This document shows, one piece after another, positions 34,931 to 43,901 of a stretch of DNA of 64,000 nt. Both the position numbers and the translations under genes were made by a program. The notes beneath the pieces were generated by a model. The model was given only the letters and a program-made list of their open reading frames with translations, had not been told where the DNA came from and did not search any database. The DNA lies in assembly GCF_003966125.1 (NCBI RefSeq), contig NZ_RXMA01000006.1, forward strand, positions 1 through 64,000, given 5' to 3'. This stretch comes from Azospirillum griseum (GTDB lineage: Bacteria; Pseudomonadota; Alphaproteobacteria; Azospirillales; Azospirillaceae). The number at the start of each line of letters is the position of its first letter. Positions within the stretch are counted from its first letter, which is position 1.

Positions 34931-35305
34931 ATGAGTTGGACGGATGAGCGTATTCAACAGCTCAAGGATCTGTGGTCCCAGGGGTTGAGCGCGAGCGAGA
35001 TCGCGGACACTCTGGGTGACATCAGCCGCAACGCGGTGATCGGCAAGGCGCATCGGCTCGGCTTGTCCGGTCGCCCCTCGCCGATCAAGAAGAAGCCGAC
35101 CCGTGGGGCGACCATCCTCGCCCTGACCGAGCGCATGTGCAAATGGCCGGTCGGCGATCCCAAGCACCAGGATTTCCATTTCTGCGGCAAGCCGTCCCTG
35201 GCCGGTCTGCCCTATTGCGCGGAGCACGCCGCCATGGCCTATCAGCCCACCGGCAGCAGCAAGAAGCGCGAGGAGGAGCGGGACCGCAACGTCGGTGCCG
35301 CCTGA
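34931..35305 (+). CDS. gcrA: Cell-cycle regulator GcrA
   Basis: A 124-aa transcription factor that binds sigma-70 and CcrM-methylated GANTC promoters. The N-terminal domain SWTDERIQQLKDLWSQGLSASEIA and the helix-turn-helix NAVIGKAHRLGLSGRPSP are signature sequences. The C-terminal domain has a Cys/His set (MCKWPVGDP, FCGKPSLAGLPYCAEH) typical of the family. I chose the ATG at 34931, where family members start and a GGGAG lies upstream; the frame to 34886 adds an unusual N-terminus. GcrA is restricted to alphaproteobacteria. A perfect terminator follows. Confidence 0.95.
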   Translation: MSWTDERIQQLKDLWSQGLSASEIADTLGDISRNAVIGKAHRLGLSGRPSPIKKKPTRGATILALTERMCKWPVGDPKHQDFHFCGKPSLAGLPYCAEHAAMAYQPTGSSKKREEERDRNVGAA

Positions 35306-35343
35306 TCCGGCCGCCTCTCCCGTACCGTTGATCCTGATGAACG

Positions 35344-35374
35344 ACCCTTCTCACCTCTGGTGAGAAGGGTTTTT
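35344..35374 (+). terminator. Rho-independent terminator of gcrA
   Basis: A 12-bp perfect stem (35344-35355 with 35359-35370), loop TCT, then TTTT. Very strong. Confidence 0.93.
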
Positions 35375-35409
35375 CCTTTTCCGGCGGTGGCGCACACCGG
35401 GCGCGGCGC

Positions 35410-35790
35410 TCAATAGTCCTGCGCGCCGTGCTTCAGCGTCACCAGCGACCCGGCCAGCAGCGACAGCATCAACTGGACGACCTTCTCATGCACGATCAGC
35501 GTGTGGTGGTTGTCGGTGTCCTGCATCTCCTGCCGCAGCGCCTCGCGCACCGCCGCCACCCCGGTGACGTCGATCAGAATGTCAAGGTCGCTGCCCAAGC
35601 GGGCCAACTCCCGGAAATCGGTGGTGGTGGTGACGCCGCGCGCGCGGGCCAGCGTCATGCCGGGGGCGTCGGCGTCCAGATCGGCCACCCCCAGCAGGCG
35701 GACGAACGGGGCGTCCAGCAATTGGCGCAGCAGCGGGGTGCCGGTTTCGCCCGCGCCAACGATGGCGACGCGGAACAGATCATGGGCCAT
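35410..35790 (-). CDS. Single-domain Rossmann (NAD-binding) protein
   Basis: A 126-aa protein that is essentially one nucleotide-binding domain: VAIVGAGETGTPLLRQLL (GxGxxG variant), LLGVADLDADAPG for the ribose-binding acid, and LDILIDVTG at the fourth strand. It lacks the substrate domain of homoserine or aspartate-semialdehyde dehydrogenases, and a C-terminal hydrophobic helix (LMLSLLAGSLVTL) may pack or dimerise. No substrate is known. The gene lies between the gcrA and icd terminators and is transcribed away from icd. Confidence 0.65.
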   Translation of the reverse strand: MAHDLFRVAIVGAGETGTPLLRQLLDAPFVRLLGVADLDADAPGMTLARARGVTTTTDFRELARLGSDLDILIDVTGVAAVREALRQEMQDTDNHHTLIVHEKVVQLMLSLLAGSLVTLKHGAQDY

Positions 35791-35830
35791 GGTGTGGTGT
35801 CCTCCCTCTGCGCGGCGCGGCGCGCAGGCA

Positions 35831-35859
35831 ACAAAAAACGGGGAGCCGAAGCCCCCCGT
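35831..35859 (-). terminator. Rho-independent terminator of icd (minus strand)
   Basis: On the minus strand AAACGGGG (35859-35852) pairs with 35841-35834 through a GC pair and a TTCG tetraloop, ending in six T. The UUCG loop makes it unusually stable. Confidence 0.85.
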
Positions 35860-35946
35860 TTGTCACCTTAGCCGACCCCTCATCCGTTGTGACCCGGACG
35901 AGGCGTCGCACCCCGGCTGTGGAACAGCGGAGATGAACGCGCTGGA

Positions 35947-37170
35947 TCAGGCCCAGGCGGCCATCTTCTTTTCCAGATTGTCCGACAGCTTGTCCAGGAA
36001 CTGCTTGGTGGTCAGCCACGGCTGTTGCGGGCCGATCAGGATGGCCAGATCCTTGGTCATGTAACCGGCCTCGACCGTCTCGACGCAGACGCGTTCCAGC
36101 GTCTGGGCAAACTTCACGACGTCCGGGGTGTCGTCGAACTTGCCGCGATAGGCCAGGCCCTGGGTCCAGGCGTAGATCGAGGCGATCGGGTTCGTCGAGG
36201 TTTCCTTGCCCTTCTGGTGCTCGCGGTAGTGGCGAGTGACCGTGCCGTGCGCGGCTTCCGCCTCGACGGTCTTGCCGTCGGGCGTGACCAGCACGGAGGT
36301 CATCAGACCCAGCGAGCCGAAGCCCTGCGCCACCACGTCCGACTCCACGTCGCCGTCGTAGTTCTTGCAGGCCCAGACGAAGCCACCTTCCCACTTCAGG
36401 GCCGAGGCGACCATGTCGTCGATCAGGCGGTGCTCGTAGACGATGCCCTTGGCCTTGAACTGGTCGGCGTAGGTCTCGTCGAAGATCTTCTGGAAGATGT
36501 CCTTGAAGCGCCCGTCATAGGCCTTCAGGATGGTGTTCTTCGTGGACAGATAGACCGAGTAGCCGCGCTCCAGGCCATACATGAAGCTGGAATGGGCGAA
36601 GCCTTCGATCGACTCGTCCAGATTGTACATGCCCATCGCCACACCGGCGCCGGGGTAATCGAACACCTCGTGCTCGATCTTGTTGCTGCCGTCGGTGGCT
36701 TCCCACTTGATCGTCAGCTTGCCCGGACCCGGCACGACAAAGTCGGTGGCCTTGTACTGGTCGCCGAAGGCGTGACGGCCGATGATGATCGGCTTGGTCC
36801 AACCCGGCACGTAGCGCGGAACGTTGGAGCAGACGATCGGCTCACGGAACACGGTGCCGCCCAGGATGTTGCGGATCGTGCCGTTGGGCGACTTCCACAT
36901 CTTCTTGAGGTTGAATTCCTTCACCCGCGCTTCGTCGGGGGTGATGGTCGCGCACTTCACGCCCACGCCGTACTTTTGGATGGCGTTGGCCGACTCGACC
37001 GTGACCTTGTCGTCGGTCGCGTCGCGATTCTCGATGCCCAGATCGTAATACTTCAGATCGATGTCGAGGTAGGGCAGGATCAGTTTTTCTTTGATGAACT
37101 GCCAGATGATGCGCGTCATCTCGTCGCCGTCGAGTTCGACGACCGGATTGGCTACCTTGATCTTGTTCAT
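35947..37170 (-). CDS. icd: NADP-dependent isocitrate dehydrogenase (eukaryote-type homodimer)
   Basis: A 407-aa isocitrate dehydrogenase converting isocitrate to 2-oxoglutarate with [43 protein letters not shown] (substrate Ser and Arg residues), LIDDMVAS and the [15 protein letters not shown] metal-binding segment mark the subfamily found in eukaryotic cytosol and many alphaproteobacteria. The ATG at 37170 is the family start; GGAG is about 13 bases upstream. It is a single-gene unit with its own terminator. It differs in type from the ICDH at 31904-33346. Confidence 0.93.
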   Translation of the reverse strand: MNKIKVANPVVELDGDEMTRIIWQFIKEKLILPYLDIDLKYYDLGIENRDATDDKVTVESANAIQKYGVGVKCATITPDEARVKEFNLKKMWKSPNGTIRNILGGTVFREPIVCSNVPRYVPGWTKPIIIGRHAFGDQYKATDFVVPGPGKLTIKWEATDGSNKIEHEVFDYPGAGVAMGMYNLDESIEGFAHSSFMYGLERGYSVYLSTKNTILKAYDGRFKDIFQKIFDETYADQFKAKGIVYEHRLIDDMVASALKWEGGFVWACKNYDGDVESDVVAQGFGSLGLMTSVLVTPDGKTVEAEAAHGTVTRHYREHQKGKETSTNPIASIYAWTQGLAYRGKFDDTPDVVKFAQTLERVCVETVEAGYMTKDLAILIGPQQPWLTTKQFLDKLSDNLEKKMAAWA

Positions 37171-37657
37171 GTGTGCGAGATCTCCCCGAACGGGTAAGGG
37201 CGTTGTCGTTTCCTGGTGCCGGGCGCACCGTCCAGCGGGCGCTTGTTGCCGGGAGAACGCGCAAGCGCGGCCCCCGATACCCCGGGCGGAATTAATCAAT
37301 GCTGTATAGCACCGCATCGGCAGGAAAAGGAAGGTATCGCGAAGCCCCCGGCGTCGATGTCGCACGGTTCAACACTTTGCACCAACTGGTCAGACCACTG
37401 CGGGACACGCCGTCCATGTGCGTTTTTCACCCCGTGAACCTCCGGCTTGTCGGTCGGCGTCTGTCCAAAAAACGACATTCCTCCGCCCACAATTTCGCGC
37501 GATGACCGTCCAAGGCAGGGCAAACACAGTGTATGGGCCGAACAGCGGGCCAAACGCAGAAAACCGCCCGACCCCGGGCGGGGTGGGCGGCATCTGGACG
37601 AGCGACGCTGCGCTCCGCACCCCGGTCCGGGACCTGGGCGCGGGGCGGAAAAGGCGA
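37171..37657. other. Intergenic region upstream of icd and downstream of rplI
   Basis: About 490 bases. The part next to icd should hold its promoter; on the minus strand a TATACA at about 37312-37307 is a weak -10 candidate without a matching -35. No gene, repeat or clear terminator was found. Confidence 0.45.
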
Positions 37658-38221
37658 TCAGGCCTCTTCGTCTTCGGTCGCGGTCTCTTCGACGTAGGTG
37701 TCTTCTTCCTCGTCGTCGTCGCGCAGATCAGCGGCGGTGATCATGCCACCGCGCTGGGCCTGCAGCTCCGCCTCTTCCGAGGAACGGGCAACGTTGACCG
37801 TCACGGTGATCGACACTTCCGGGTGCAGGACCAGACGGACCTTGAACAGGCCCAGGGTCTTGATCGGGGTTTCGATCACGACCTGCTTGCGGTCCACCTT
37901 GTAACCGGCGGCGTCCAGCGCCTCGGCGACGTCACGGGTGTTGACCGAACCATACAGAACGCCGGTTTCAGCGGCCTGACGGATCACCACCACCGTCACG
38001 TTGTCCATCTTGGAGGCGACGTCCTGGGCGTCCTTGCGGCGCTCCAGGTTGACGGCTTCCAGGTGGGCCTTCTGCTTCTCGAAGACCGCCAGGTTCGCCT
38101 TGGTGGCGCGCATGGCCTTCTTCTGCGGCAGCAGATAGTTGCGGGCGAAGCCAGGGCGCACGTTCACGACCTGACCCATCTGGCCGAGCTTCTCAACCCG
38201 TTCCAGCAGAATAACTTCCAT
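37658..38221 (-). CDS. rplI: Ribosomal protein bL9
   Basis: A 187-aa large-subunit protein. The N-terminal domain [32 protein letters not shown] is diagnostic, followed by the long connecting helix and the C-terminal RNA-binding domain. The acidic tail (about 165-187) exceeds the E. coli length of 149 but is common in alphaproteobacteria. The ATG at 38221 overlaps the DUF2232 stop by four bases (ATGA), so it is coupled to the rpsF operon. Confidence 0.96.
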   Translation of the reverse strand: MEVILLERVEKLGQMGQVVNVRPGFARNYLLPQKKAMRATKANLAVFEKQKAHLEAVNLERRKDAQDVASKMDNVTVVVIRQAAETGVLYGSVNTRDVAEALDAAGYKVDRKQVVIETPIKTLGLFKVRLVLHPEVSITVTVNVARSSEEAELQAQRGGMITAADLRDDDEEEDTYVEETATEDEEA

Positions 38222-39183
38222 CACTCGTCCTCCTGACCGGGGGCCGCGCGGTCAAACCGGCGGCGCAGCCCGATCCATTGCTCGATCATGCCCAGGCCGA
38301 CCAAAAGCAGGATCGGCCACCCGAAGAGAAACAGCACCATGTAGAACCCGACGAGGAGCGGCGCGCGCGCCGTCTTGCGCAGGGACACGACATGATGAAC
38401 CACCGACAGCCCGGCAAAGGCGAACGGCAGGGCCAGGATCAGCGCCAGATTGATCCCCAGAAACCCGAAGGAGTCCGGGAGAGTCAGCGCCGCCGCCAGC
38501 GACACGGCGAAGACGGGAAGCAGCCAAACCGGCAGCTCCAACGCCCCCATCCGCATGGGAGGGCGACGGTTGCGGCCGAACCGCATCAGCGCCCCTTGCG
38601 CCAGGGCGGCGTTGATGACCGTCATGACAATCCATGAGATCACCACCAACCCCGGCAGGGCCGACGCCATCCACACCGCCTCGGGTCCGGGGGCCGCAAG
38701 GCCCTGGGCGCTGAACAGAGGCTCGGCCAGTTGGGCCAGCATCCGCCGCACCACGCCTTCCAACCCGCCGGGTTGGTCAAGCGCCAAACTCATGGCGACG
38801 AGAACCGCCGCGACCCCCATCCCGACCAGTCCCAGAAGGACCCGACCGGGAGGATACCATTCAAGGTCTCCAGACCCACCGACCCGCGCCAGCAGCGATT
38901 GACGCACCACCAGCACGACCGGCAAGGCACCGGTCAGCAGATAGGCCACCGACACCAGCAGGCTGCCGGACGTGCCGAGCAACACCGCCGCACCGCCGGT
39001 CAGACCGGCGATGACCGCCGTCGGTGCTCCCAGCCACAACCCCACAAGGAAGAGGGGCAGGGGAGCGAGGTAGCCCAAAATCAGCGCGCCAAATCCGCCC
39101 AGCAAAACCGCCAGATAGAAAAACGCGCTGACCAGACCACCGCCTACGGCGAGAACCAGTGGAGCGGCCAGACCGGAGGCCAT
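38221..39183 (-). CDS. DUF2232 family membrane protein
   Basis: A 320-aa integral membrane protein with about eight to nine hydrophobic helices and no signal peptide. It matches the DUF2232 proteins that sit between rpsR and rplI in alphaproteobacteria and other bacteria. Biochemical function is unknown to me; the fixed ribosomal context suggests co-expression rather than a shared role. It overlaps rplI by one codon's worth of bases and follows rpsR by 46 bases. Confidence 0.85.
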   Translation of the reverse strand: MASGLAAPLVLAVGGGLVSAFFYLAVLLGGFGALILGYLAPLPLFLVGLWLGAPTAVIAGLTGGAAVLLGTSGSLLVSVAYLLTGALPVVLVVRQSLLARVGGSGDLEWYPPGRVLLGLVGMGVAAVLVAMSLALDQPGGLEGVVRRMLAQLAEPLFSAQGLAAPGPEAVWMASALPGLVVISWIVMTVINAALAQGALMRFGRNRRPPMRMGALELPVWLLPVFAVSLAAALTLPDSFGFLGINLALILALPFAFAGLSVVHHVVSLRKTARAPLLVGFYMVLFLFGWPILLLVGLGMIEQWIGLRRRFDRAAPGQEDE

Positions 39184-39229
39184 GGAAACCCCTTTTTGAA
39201 CCTTTGCCAGAAAACCGTTCGGTCCGGGC

Positions 39230-39502
39230 TTACTTCACGATGTACGGAAGCAAAGCCAGGAAGCGGGCGCGCTTGATGGCGCGGGCCAGCTCGCGCTGCT
39301 TCTTCGTCGAGACCGCCGTGATGCGGCTCGGGACGATCTTGCCACGCTCAGAGATGAAGCGGGACAGCAGCTTGATGTCCTTGTAGTCGATCGCCGGAGC
39401 GTTCGCGCCCGAGAACGGGCAGGTCTTGCGGCGGCGGAAGAACGGGCGACGGGCGCCGCCGGTGCGGGCGGCGGGAGCGCCCGTGGTCTGCTTGTCGCTC
39501 AT
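39230..39502 (-). CDS. rpsR: Ribosomal protein bS18
   Basis: A 90-aa small-subunit protein. [12 protein letters not shown] and [50 protein letters not shown] are the S18 hallmarks. It binds S6 on the 30S platform. Its ATG overlaps the rpsF stop by one base (TAATG). Confidence 0.97.
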   Translation of the reverse strand: MSDKQTTGAPAARTGGARRPFFRRRKTCPFSGANAPAIDYKDIKLLSRFISERGKIVPSRITAVSTKKQRELARAIKRARFLALLPYIVK

Positions 39503-39942
39503 TACGCGATCTCCCCTTCCGAAGCGGTGGCGGTGTCCTGACGGCGCGGGCCACGCGGGCCACGGTCGTCAAAACGGCGCGGGCCACGGTCGCCACGATC
39601 ACCACGATCGCTGCGCTCGTTGCGGCTCTGCATCATCGCCGAGGGGTTGGGGTCGAGAGCGTCGACGCGCACGGTCATGTAGCGCAGGACGTCTTCGTTG
39701 ATGCTCATGTTGCGTTCCATCTCGGCAACGGCGGCGGCCGGAGCGTCGAGATTGAACAGCGTGTAGTGACCCTTGCGGTTCTTCTTGACCTTGTAGGTCA
39801 AGGTCTTCAGGCCCCAGTACTCGGTCTTGGCAACCGTACCGCCGTTGTCACGGATGATCTGGGCGAATTGTTCGCTGAGAGTCTCGGCCTGGGCGGCCGA
39901 AATGTCCTGGCGCGCGATCAGCACGCACTCGTAAAGTGCCAT
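39502..39942 (-). CDS. rpsF: Ribosomal protein bS6
   Basis: A 146-aa small-subunit protein. [57 protein letters not shown] and the YMTVRVD ending of the fold are typical. A basic Arg/Asp/Gly-rich tail (about 110-146) with an [12 protein letters not shown] pattern is an alphaproteobacterial extension. I chose the ATG at 39942, which starts MALYE with GGGGAG close upstream. It heads the rpsF-rpsR-DUF2232-rplI operon. Confidence 0.95.
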   Translation of the reverse strand: MALYECVLIARQDISAAQAETLSEQFAQIIRDNGGTVAKTEYWGLKTLTYKVKKNRKGHYTLFNLDAPAAAVAEMERNMSINEDVLRYMTVRVDALDPNPSAMMQSRNERSDRGDRGDRGPRRFDDRGPRGPRRQDTATASEGEIA

Positions 39943-40198
39943 TGCACTCCCCATGGCTGTTCATGGTCCGGCGCTGCGCCAACACCCCCAATGGGTGCGG
40001 TCAGCCGCCCGGGCCTAGCCAACGGCACGCCGCTGGCAAGGAGTTATGAAGCGGCGCAGTATGCACAGGGCGGGCGGTCTGGCAAGAGGGATTCGGTTGG
40101 CGGACCGCGCCGACACCCCGATTTCACGCGTCGGCCGTTACGGCGCGATTCCCGCGAGAACCGGTCCCGGTCATCAAGGCGGGATGATGAATTGGCAC

Positions 40199-40227
40199 TC
40201 TATATATACGGAGTGTGCGCGGTCCAA
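40199..40227 (-). promoter_or_regulatory. Candidate promoter of the rpsF operon
   Basis: On the minus strand TTGGAC (40227-40222) and TATAGA (40204-40199) are exactly 17 bases apart. The -10 lies in a TATATATA patch. Transcription would start near 40192, giving a leader of about 250 bases. Confidence 0.5.
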
Positions 40228-40339
40228 TCCTGTGACGATGGGATCAGGTGACGCCCTGTGGTCGGGAAAAATTCGATGCGCAGGCCCCTGATGCGTCGAA
40301 TTTTATGGGTGTTTGGGGCGGTGGCGCGTTGCGCGTCGC

Positions 40340-40367
40340 TTGACTTGCCCAAAAGGGAGGGTATGAC
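40340..40367 (+). promoter_or_regulatory. Candidate promoter of the fab operon
   Basis: TTGACT (40340-40345) and TATGAC (40362-40367) are 16 bases apart. Transcription would start near 40374, about 60 bases before the fabD ATG. Confidence 0.5.
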
Positions 40368-40432
40368 TGTCGCCCAATCGAAAGGTGCCGCCGCTGGGGC
40401 GGTGCCGTTTCATCCAGGGTTTCAGAGGCAGC

Positions 40433-41374
40433 ATGATACGGGCGTTCGTCTTTCCGGGGCAGGGCAGTCAGGCGGTCGGCATGGGCCGCGAACTCGCCGA
40501 GGCGTTCGAAGTCGCACGCCACACCTTCGAAGAGGTGGACGACGCGCTGAATCAGCGCCTGTCCCGCCTGATGGCCGAAGGTCCTGAGGCCGATCTGACC
40601 CTGACCGAAAACGCCCAACCCGCCCTGATGGCGGTCAGCGTTGCCGTCCTGCGGGTGTTGGCGAGCGAAGGCGGGGTCGATCTGGCCAAGCACGCGCGCT
40701 TCGTCGCCGGTCACTCGCTGGGCGAATATTCCGCGCTGTGCGCCGCTGGCGCGTTCAGCCTGGGCGACACCGCGCGCCTGTTGAAGCTGCGTGGTCAGGC
40801 CATGCAGAAGGCGGTTCCGGTCGGGCAGGGCGCGATGGCCGCGTTGCTGGGTGCCGATCTCGATCAGGCCCAATCCATCGCCGCCGACGCCGCGCAGGGC
40901 GATGTGTGCTCCATCGCCAACGACAATTCCGCCGGTCAGGTGGTGATTTCCGGCAGCGCCGACGCCATTGACCGCGCCATCGCCCTCGCCGCCGAGCGTG
41001 GCCTGAAGCGGTCGGTTCGCCTGCCGGTCAGCGCGCCGTTCCATTGCGCCCTGATGCAGCCCGCCGCCGACGCGATGGCCGAGGCGCTCGCCGCTGTCAC
41101 CATCGCCGCCCCGGTCGTTCCGGTCATCGCCAACGTCACCGCCGCCCCCGTCACCGACCCCAACACGATTCGCCGCCTGCTGGTCGAACAGGTCACGGGC
41201 GTGGTCCGGTGGCGCGAATGCGTGCTGGCGATGAAGGAGCAGGGCGTCGAAACGCTGGTCGAGCTTGGCTCGGGCAAAGTTCTGGCCGGTCTGACCAAGC
41301 GCATCGACAAGGAATTGTCGGCCACGTCGGTCGGAACTCCGGCGGACGTCGAGTCGTTCCTGAAGACCCTGTGA
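40433..41374 (+). CDS. fabD: Malonyl-CoA:ACP transacylase
   Basis: A 313-aa acyltransferase that loads malonyl onto ACP. FVFPGQGSQAVGMG opens the fold; the nucleophile motif GHSLGE places Ser95, and the partner His lies in SAPFHCALM. The ATG at 40433 starts the family N-terminus, with GAGG just upstream; the frame from 40385 adds a non-conserved leader. It begins fabD-fabG-acpP-fabF-mltG. Confidence 0.95.
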   Translation: MIRAFVFPGQGSQAVGMGRELAEAFEVARHTFEEVDDALNQRLSRLMAEGPEADLTLTENAQPALMAVSVAVLRVLASEGGVDLAKHARFVAGHSLGEYSALCAAGAFSLGDTARLLKLRGQAMQKAVPVGQGAMAALLGADLDQAQSIAADAAQGDVCSIANDNSAGQVVISGSADAIDRAIALAAERGLKRSVRLPVSAPFHCALMQPAADAMAEALAAVTIAAPVVPVIANVTAAPVTDPNTIRRLLVEQVTGVVRWRECVLAMKEQGVETLVELGSGKVLAGLTKRIDKELSATSVGTPADVESFLKTL

Positions 41375-41382
41375 GGCCATCC

Positions 41383-42120
41383 ATGTTCAATCTGACCGGC
41401 AAGTCCGCCCTCGTCACCGGCGCGTCCGGCGGCATCGGTGCCTCCATCGCCCGCGCGCTGCACGCCCAGGGGGCCGCTGTGGCGCTCTCGGGCACCCGCG
41501 TCGCGCCGCTGGAGGCTTTGGCCGCTGAATTGGGCGAGCGCGCGCATGTGGTCCCCGGCAATCTGTCGGAAGCCGAAGCAATCACCAAGCTGCTGAAGGA
41601 CGCCGAGACGGCGCTCGGCCGCATCGACATTCTGGTGAACAACGCCGGGTTGACGCGCGACCAGATTGCGATGCGCATGAAGGACGAGGATTGGCAATCC
41701 GTTCTGGATGTCAACCTGACCGCCGCCTTCCGGCTGTCGCGCGGCGTCATGCGCGGCATGATGAAGCAGCGCTGGGGCCGGATCATCAACATCACCTCCG
41801 TGGTCGGCGTGACCGGCAATCCCGGTCAGGCGAACTACGCCGCCTCCAAGGCTGGCCTGATCGGCATGTCAAAGTCCTTGGCGGCCGAGTTGGCCTCGCG
41901 CAACATCACGGTGAATTGCGTCGCGCCGGGCTTCATCGCCACGGCCATGACCGACGCCCTGAACGACGAGCAGAAGGACAAGCTGCTCCCCGCCATCCCG
42001 GCCGGCCGCATGGGCGAGCCGGGGGAAATCGCCGCCGGGGTCGTGTACCTCGCGAGCGAAGAGGCTGCCTATGTCACCGGCCAGACGCTGCACATCAACG
42101 GCGGCATGGCGATGATCTGA
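41383..42120 (+). CDS. fabG: 3-oxoacyl-ACP reductase
   Basis: A 245-aa short-chain dehydrogenase reducing beta-ketoacyl-ACP with NADPH. TGASGGIG is the cofactor motif, NNAG the structural motif, and Ser (NITSVVG), Tyr and Lys (YAASK) form the catalytic set. The C-terminus YVTGQTLHINGGMAM is typical of FabG. It follows fabD by eight bases. Confidence 0.95.
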   Translation: MFNLTGKSALVTGASGGIGASIARALHAQGAAVALSGTRVAPLEALAAELGERAHVVPGNLSEAEAITKLLKDAETALGRIDILVNNAGLTRDQIAMRMKDEDWQSVLDVNLTAAFRLSRGVMRGMMKQRWGRIINITSVVGVTGNPGQANYAASKAGLIGMSKSLAAELASRNITVNCVAPGFIATAMTDALNDEQKDKLLPAIPAGRMGEPGEIAAGVVYLASEEAAYVTGQTLHINGGMAMI

Positions 42121-42134
42121 GGCGGCTTCGCCTC
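42119..42134 (+). terminator. Weak hairpin after fabG
   Basis: GAGGCG and CGCCTC form a 6-bp stem with a four-base loop right at the fabG stop. Only two T follow, so it is at best a partial terminator or processing site before acpP. Confidence 0.35.
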
Positions 42135-42294
42135 TTGTGAAGCGTCGATTGCCCCCGGTTGCCCTCTTGGGCGCTGGTCAAGGCGGTCGAAATATGTTAT
42201 CGGACGGGGCTTTCGCGGCAGGACGGCACGTTCTTCGCGTGTTGCTCCGACCGGATTATCCCGAGCGGTTTCAAGGATTGGAAGGTCTAATAAA

Positions 42295-42537
42295 ATGAGC
42301 GACATCGCCGAGCGCGTGAAGAAGATCGTTGTCGACCACCTGGGTGTCGAAGAGTCGAAGGTGGTGGAGGCAGCCTCCTTCATCGACGATCTGGGCGCCG
42401 ACAGCCTCGACACCGTCGAGCTGGTTATGGCCTTCGAGGAAGAATTCGGCGTCGAGATCCCCGATGACGCGGCCGAAAAGATCCTGTCGGTGAAGGACGC
42501 CATCGACTTCATCAAGGCGAACGGCCCCGCCGCCTGA
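42295..42537 (+). CDS. acpP: Acyl carrier protein
   Basis: An 80-aa acidic carrier protein of fatty acid synthesis. The phosphopantetheine site is Ser37 in [13 protein letters not shown]. Flanking helices are Glu/Asp-rich as expected. A 174-base gap with a weak hairpin precedes it, so it may also have its own promoter, common for the highly expressed acpP. Confidence 0.97.
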   Translation: MSDIAERVKKIVVDHLGVEESKVVEAASFIDDLGADSLDTVELVMAFEEEFGVEIPDDAAEKILSVKDAIDFIKANGPAA

Positions 42538-42557
42538 GCGCGGGGACAGCGTTTCCC

Positions 42558-42595
42558 GACGGTCAGCCTCGCCGCGTGTCGGCGTGCTGACCGTC
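42558..42595 (+). terminator. Hairpin between acpP and fabF
   Basis: GACGGTCAGC (42558-42567) pairs perfectly with GCTGACCGTC (42586-42595). ATTTTT follows seven bases later. This could be an attenuator that makes acpP mRNA more abundant than fabF mRNA, or a stabiliser of the acpP 3' end. Confidence 0.6.
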
Positions 42596-42632
42596 GCCGA
42601 GATTTTTCGAGGAAAGGTCAAGGAACAGCCTC

Positions 42633-43895
42633 ATGAGACGTGTCGTCGTCACCGGACTCGGACTGGCCACGCCGCTGGGCGTCGGTCACTCGCTGAACTG
42701 GGAGCGGCTGATTGCCGGGAAGTCGGGAATCCGCGCGATCACGGGCTTCGATGTTTCGGACCTTGCCTCCAAGGTGGCCGGGCAGGTCCCGCGCGGCTCG
42801 GGTGAAGGGGATTTCAACCCCGACTCCTTCGTGTCGCCGAAGGACCAGCGCAAGATGGACGATTTCATCGTCTACGCGGTGGCCGCCGCCCATGAAGCGA
42901 TCAAGGATTCCGGCTGGGTCCCCCAGACCGACGAAGAGCGCGAGATGACGGGCGTCATGATCGGCTCGGGCATCGGTGGGCTTCCCGGCATCGCCGACGG
43001 GGCGATCACGCTGCATGAGAAGGGCGCGCGCCGTCTGTCGCCCTTCTTCATCCCGGCGAGCCTCATCAATCTGGCGTCGGGCCATGTCTCGATCCAGCAC
43101 GGTTTCAAGGGGCCGAACCACGCGGTTGTGACCGCCTGTTCGACCGGTGCGCACGCCATCGGCGATGCGGCCCGTTTGATCATGTGGGAAGACGCCGACG
43201 TGATGGTGGCCGGTGGCACCGAAGGGGCGGTGAGCCGCCTGGGTGTTGCGGGCTTTGCCGCCATGCGCGCCCTGTCCACCAGCTTCAACGACACGCCCGA
43301 GCGCGCCTCGCGCCCGTATGACAAGGACCGCGATGGCTTTGTCATCGGCGAAGGGGCCGGTGTGGTTGTCCTGGAGGAGCTGGAACACGCCAAGCGCCGT
43401 GGCGCGACCATTTACGCCGAGGTGGTCGGCTATGGTCTGTCGGGCGACGCCTATCACATCTCCGCTCCGGCGGAAGATGGCAACGGCGGGTTCCGCGCCA
43501 TGCGCGGCGCGCTGAAGCGCGCCGGTCTGTCGCCGGACGACATCGACTACATCAACGCGCACGGCACCTCGACGCCGCTGGGCGATGAGATCGAGCTGGG
43601 CGCGGTCAAGCGTCTGTTCGGGTCCGCCATGGACAATCTGGCCATGTCCTCCACCAAGTCGGCCATCGGCCACTTGCTCGGTGCGGCTGGCGCGGTTGAG
43701 GCGGTCTACTCGATCAAGTCGATCAACCACGGCATCGTTCCGCCGACCCTGAACCTGGAAAACCCGTCGGAAAGCTGCCAGGGCGTCAATCTGGTCCCGA
43801 AGGTGGCCCAGGAACGCAAGGTGCGCGCGGCGCTGTCCAACTCCTTCGGCTTTGGCGGCACCAACGCGTCGTTGGTGTTCAAGGCTTTCGCGTAA
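42633..43895 (+). CDS. fabF: 3-oxoacyl-ACP synthase II
   Basis: A 420-aa condensing enzyme that elongates acyl-ACP. The nucleophile Cys169 lies in VTACSTGAHAIG; the two active-site His residues are in NAHGTSTPLGD and SAIGHLLGAAG. Full-length and typical. It lies 95 bases after acpP with the hairpin between and six bases before mltG. Confidence 0.96.
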   Translation: MRRVVVTGLGLATPLGVGHSLNWERLIAGKSGIRAITGFDVSDLASKVAGQVPRGSGEGDFNPDSFVSPKDQRKMDDFIVYAVAAAHEAIKDSGWVPQTDEEREMTGVMIGSGIGGLPGIADGAITLHEKGARRLSPFFIPASLINLASGHVSIQHGFKGPNHAVVTACSTGAHAIGDAARLIMWEDADVMVAGGTEGAVSRLGVAGFAAMRALSTSFNDTPERASRPYDKDRDGFVIGEGAGVVVLEELEHAKRRGATIYAEVVGYGLSGDAYHISAPAEDGNGGFRAMRGALKRAGLSPDDIDYINAHGTSTPLGDEIELGAVKRLFGSAMDNLAMSSTKSAIGHLLGAAGAVEAVYSIKSINHGIVPPTLNLENPSESCQGVNLVPKVAQERKVRAALSNSFGFGGTNASLVFKAFA

Positions 43896-43901
43896 ACCGC
43901 C

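Larger units (their letters stand above)
39943..40432. other. Divergent intergenic region, rpsF / fabD
   Basis: About 490 bases between two divergent operons. It contains promoter candidates for both directions (40199-40227 minus; 40340-40367 plus). On the rpsF side a leader of about 250 bases would include hairpins such as GGCGC-A-GCGCC and CACCC-loop-GGGTG near 39970-40000, where an S6:S18 leader site could lie. No small gene is convincing. Confidence 0.5.
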
